DNA from: an uncultured Spirochaetia bacterium | GTDB lineage: Bacteria > Spirochaetota > Spirochaetia > CAKZLE01 | DNA length: 64,000 nucleotides | Direction of reading: 5' to 3' | Assembly: GCA_937125225.1 (NCBI GenBank) | Contig: CAKZLE010000032.1 | Coordinates: forward strand, 1-64,000 | In this document: piece after piece, positions 61,463 through 64,000 of the stretch | Layout: each line of letters begins with the position of its first letter | Position numbering within the stretch: position 1 is the first letter of the stretch | The notes under the pieces: generated by a model | What the model saw: the letters and a program-made list of their open reading frames with translations, nothing else | Told to the model about the DNA's origin: nothing | Database searches by the model: none | Made by a program: the position numbers and the translations under genes

Positions 61463-62745
61463 ACTGCTCGTTCCAGTCTGAAACCTAAGGAGTCGAATAT
61501 ACGCTTCTCTACGATGATGTAGTTCTCCTCATCGGTCGCAGGTAATAGTACTCTTGCCATATTATGCAACTGATCATAGCAAAGATAGTCTACATTTCTT
61601 AGGGTTCTCTGCAGCTTTGGTATGACCTCATCAGAATCGAGAAAACCCAGATCATAAGATGCCTGGCAGTAGGGAAGACCGTATTTCTCTTTTCGGACCT
61701 TCTCCTCTTCTAACTGTCGTTCATACTGTGGTAGCTGTAACATGTTTGGATGGTCGATTCCCATAAGATGGAACTGTTTGTCGATCTCAAGTGCCTGTGA
61801 AAGGGCTTTTGCTATCCATTCACTGATGACCTGGAAGATACTGAAGCTATATTCTGTAACATATTCGAATTCAATATCTTCGATATCGATGATACCTATG
61901 ACCTCACCTTCAGATATGATAGGAGCACTGAAGATCGGAGCATTCTCTCCTGCTTCAATAGCCCATCTCACAGCTTTCTGTTTTGCTATGAGTTTATTAT
62001 ACATCGGTGAATCGGTATATTTCCTGGAACTGACTTTCTGACCCTTATTCCCGAATCTGATCTTCAAACGCATGAAATCCCCATTCTCGATCGTATAGAT
62101 CGATAGGGCTCTTGCTTTGATGAACTTATAGAGTAGACCTATTGCCTCGGTATATACCTTCTCTGGGTTGGTAGTCTGTAGTGATGATGCGATATCATAG
62201 AGTGAGAAGATGCTGTACTCTGATCCTACAATCTGTTCCTTGAGTTCATTATACATCTGAATCGTCTTCTTATAGGTCTTCTCAAGGTCATCATATTCTC
62301 TCAGGACTTCGACATTGGCATCCCTCATCTCTTGGATCTTTCTTGAATTCGAATCATAGATCCTTCCTGTAAGATAACCACCAAGGGTGAATATCAAAGG
62401 GAACTTGTAATATTCATAACTCTGAAAGAAGAGGATAGGGTCTAGATCAAGGAATGAATAGGAGAAGAAATAGATCAGGGAAGATAGCAACGCAGATAGA
62501 AGACCTGCAAGGAACCCATGTCTCACCCCGATAAAACAGGAGACGAACATAAGAGGGTGGATGTTCATTGTGAGAAACGAATACTGGATCTCTGGTACCA
62601 TCAGAAAGACTGCTACAGTCAGACCATAGAGGATCGCAAACTCTGCGACCATTCCCCAGAAGGAACGAAACAGGGTATTCAGACGTGAGAGACTAAGCGC
62701 TTTGTCTATAGTACTTTGATTCAATCCAGAATACTTCTTTTTCAT
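61459..62745 (-). CDS. pelD: PelD-type c-di-GMP receptor
   Basis: A 428-residue inner-membrane protein. It has four helices in the first 130 residues, a coiled coil (about 135-170), a GAF domain (about 185-310) and a C-terminal GGDEF-like domain that has lost its catalytic signature. The I-site RxxD is kept as RNVD (383-386), which in characterised PelD binds c-di-GMP and switches on PelF. The promoter is TTGGCA-N18-TATAAT (62764-62793). It lies on the opposite strand to pelEFG and is expressed with the DUF2194 deacetylase. The call is well supported by domain order and context, although sequence identity to proteobacterial PelD would be low. Confidence 0.85.
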   Translation of the reverse strand: MKKKYSGLNQSTIDKALSLSRLNTLFRSFWGMVAEFAILYGLTVAVFLMVPEIQYSFLTMNIHPLMFVSCFIGVRHGFLAGLLSALLSSLIYFFSYSFLDLDPILFFQSYEYYKFPLIFTLGGYLTGRIYDSNSRKIQEMRDANVEVLREYDDLEKTYKKTIQMYNELKEQIVGSEYSIFSLYDIASSLQTTNPEKVYTEAIGLLYKFIKARALSIYTIENGDFMRLKIRFGNKGQKVSSRKYTDSPMYNKLIAKQKAVRWAIEAGENAPIFSAPIISEGEVIGIIDIEDIEFEYVTEYSFSIFQVISEWIAKALSQALEIDKQFHLMGIDHPNMLQLPQYERQLEEEKVRKEKYGLPYCQASYDLGFLDSDEVIPKLQRTLRNVDYLCYDQLHNMARVLLPATDEENYIIVEKRIFDSLGFRLERAV

Positions 62746-62763
62746 CCTTGACCTCTAAATACG

Positions 62764-62793
62764 ATTATACTGGAAAAAAAGAGATTTTGCCAA
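62764..62793 (-). promoter_or_regulatory. pelD: Promoter of pelD
   Basis: On the minus strand, TTGGCA (complement of 62788-62793), 18 bases and TATAAT (complement of 62764-62769). Confidence 0.65.
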
Positions 62794-62810
62794 CAATTAT
62801 AGATTGTCGG

Positions 62811-62847
62811 TAAATAAAGTATACCTGAGGGTTACCTCAGGTATACT
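62811..62847 (-). terminator. Terminator of the MFS transporter gene
   Basis: A perfect 13-bp stem (62818-62830 with 62835-62847, core ACCTGAGG) with a 4-base loop, followed on the minus strand by TTATTT. Confidence 0.8.
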
Positions 62848-62852
62848 ACTGG

Positions 62853-64000
62853 TCATTCGACTGCTTCTCCACGCTTCACACCAGACATGATAAAGAATGC
62901 GATGAGCATACAGACTGCTGCGAATAGGAAGATAGCTCTGAAGCCGAAGATATCTATGAACCCTCCTGTGATAGGAGGCGCGATGATCGAAGCGAGCTGT
63001 GAGAAGAAATAGTAGAGACCTGTATAGATACCCATATCTGAGTAGGTCGCCATCTGCCATAACATGGGAAATGAGTTCGTGATGATCGAGACCCAGAACA
63101 TACCGAAGAAGAACATCAGTATCCAGAAGGTTATCTGTTTTGCCATGACACTCAGACCGAGAGATGTCGTGATAGGGTCATGAAAGAATACTGCAAGGAG
63201 GATCCCGCTGAGAAGGAGGAGGGCTGTTCTGATCGTTCGTTTACGACCATGTCTATGGGCGATGATACCAGAGGGAATCGCAAAGATCGCGTATGCGATA
63301 CCGACCATCCCTGCTGCTAGTGCCGCAGTACCTGATGTGGTCTGCAGGATGTCTGTGGAATAGAGGCCGATGAAGGGAAGGACTCCCTGATAACCGATGA
63401 ACCAGAAGCAGAGGGAGATGAGTATGAGGACGGCACTCCTGTCATCTGCTTTGAAGATGATCTTCAAGGATTCTCTGATCGTAGGGCCTTTTTCCTTGGT
63501 ATCACTCTCGTAGTTCTCTCGTTTCTCTTTGACGAAGAAGAACAGTAGAATCGTTGAGATAAGTACAAGGATACTTGCTACTGGGAAGGCTAGGATCTCT
63601 TTGGTGGCACCCCTTCCTGGTAGGTTGATAGATACATTCATCAACTGAGCGAGTCCGATAGTACCGACGATCGAGGCTATACCTCCCATGGTATTTATGA
63701 CTCCATTCGCCTCTGATCGTAATTCTCCAGGGATGATATCTGGCATCAGCGCAACAACAGGTCCACGGGCTGATTGTTTGAATACGTTCAGCAGGAAGAT
63801 CGATATGATCAGAGCCCATAAAGAGGAGAGTACGGAGAAGGGGATGATCCCGAATGCTATTGCGGTCATGGGTAACATCGATACAATATAGGGCATCCTT
63901 CTTCCAATACGAGTCCGAGTCCTATCTGAAAGTGCCGAGACAATAGGGATAAGGCATATGGCGAAGACATTGTCGAGGGTCATGATGATGCCGATCCAAC
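62853..64000 (-). CDS. MFS transporter (SLC45/GPH-like), gene runs off the right edge
   Basis: The visible 382 codons encode about ten membrane helices of a major facilitator. The frame is open to the window edge and begins WIGIIMTLDNVFA, so the first ATG in view (63983) is internal. Motifs are LDNVFAICLIPIVSALSDRT and TRIGRRMPYI between TM2 and TM3, AGMVGIAYAIFAIPSG, and HRHGRKRTI between TM8 and TM9. This pattern fits the sucrose/GPH-like (SLC45-type) proton symporters. The N-terminus and the promoter are outside the window. Confidence 0.82.
   Translation of the reverse strand, partial: WIGIIMTLDNVFAICLIPIVSALSDRTRTRIGRRMPYIVSMLPMTAIAFGIIPFSVLSSLWALIISIFLLNVFKQSARGPVVALMPDIIPGELRSEANGVINTMGGIASIVGTIGLAQLMNVSINLPGRGATKEILAFPVASILVLISTILLFFFVKEKRENYESDTKEKGPTIRESLKIIFKADDRSAVLILISLCFWFIGYQGVLPFIGLYSTDILQTTSGTAALAAGMVGIAYAIFAIPSGIIAHRHGRKRTIRTALLLLSGILLAVFFHDPITTSLGLSVMAKQITFWILMFFFGMFWVSIITNSFPMLWQMATYSDMGIYTGLYYFFSQLASIIAPPITGGFIDIFGFRAIFLFAAVCMLIAFFIMSGVKRGEAVE

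Overview
The window reads as a chromosomal segment of a free-living, anaerobic-type spirochaete (Spirochaetales/Sphaerochaetales-like). This is an inference. It rests on substrate-binding proteins with an ANGAQEA-type mature start, a spirochaete-style lipobox, EttA and cN-II-like nucleotidase sequences of the bacterial kind, many large hybrid sensor kinases, and mixed coding strands with sigma70-type promoters (TTGACA/TATAAT). No rRNA, tRNA, CRISPR array, insertion sequence or prophage was seen.

Region 1 (1-25.7 kb) is mainly catabolic. It holds the end of an SDR dehydrogenase, an L-fucose-isomerase-like protein and an HpcH/HpaI aldolase, then two tandem NTF2/SnoaL-like proteins and a LacI regulator. 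After these come a DUF362 protein, an InlB-repeat lipoprotein, a GH4 glycosidase, AsnA and an AlbA_2-type regulator. A complete Liv-type ABC operon is fused to an acyl-CoA dehydrogenase gene, followed by an MFS sugar porter, a hybrid kinase and EttA. A cupin, alpha/beta-hydrolase and second HpcH/HpaI aldolase operon ends the region. A palindromic motif, GAATACGTATTC, occurs as two perfect operators before the NTF2-like pair. Near-copies lie before the cupin operon and the Liv operon, so the local LacI protein may control all three.

Region 2 (25.7-28.9 kb) is the most unusual part. Four minus-strand genes encode a solute-binding-protein fold without a signal peptide and with a DUF1858-like head, a SIMIBI (HypB/UreG-like) GTPase with CxxC motifs, an ABC ATPase with a similar helical head, and a 79-residue Cys/His-rich protein. 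There is no permease, so this looks like a soluble metal- or cofactor-handling machine, not a transporter.

Region 3 (29-47.8 kb) is a signalling island. It has five more sensor kinases, four of them PAS-containing (one with tandem SBP_bac_3 sensors, one with a PhnD-like sensor and a C-terminal Hpt), a degenerate-GGDEF/REC/HD-GYP protein, a REC-GGDDF diguanylate cyclase and an HD protein. A corrinoid-binding pseudogene lies among them.

Region 4 (47.8-64 kb) carries a cN-II-like nucleotidase, a NapH-like ferredoxin-membrane protein, a Cof-type phosphatase, dihydrolipoyl dehydrogenase and AzlCD. It then holds a Pel exopolysaccharide locus (PelE-PelF-PelG facing a DUF2194 deacetylase and PelD) and the end of an MFS transporter. 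PelD keeps an RxxD c-di-GMP site, so the cyclase and HD-GYP genes of region 3 could feed into Pel control. PelG has a long acidic tail with repeated short motifs.
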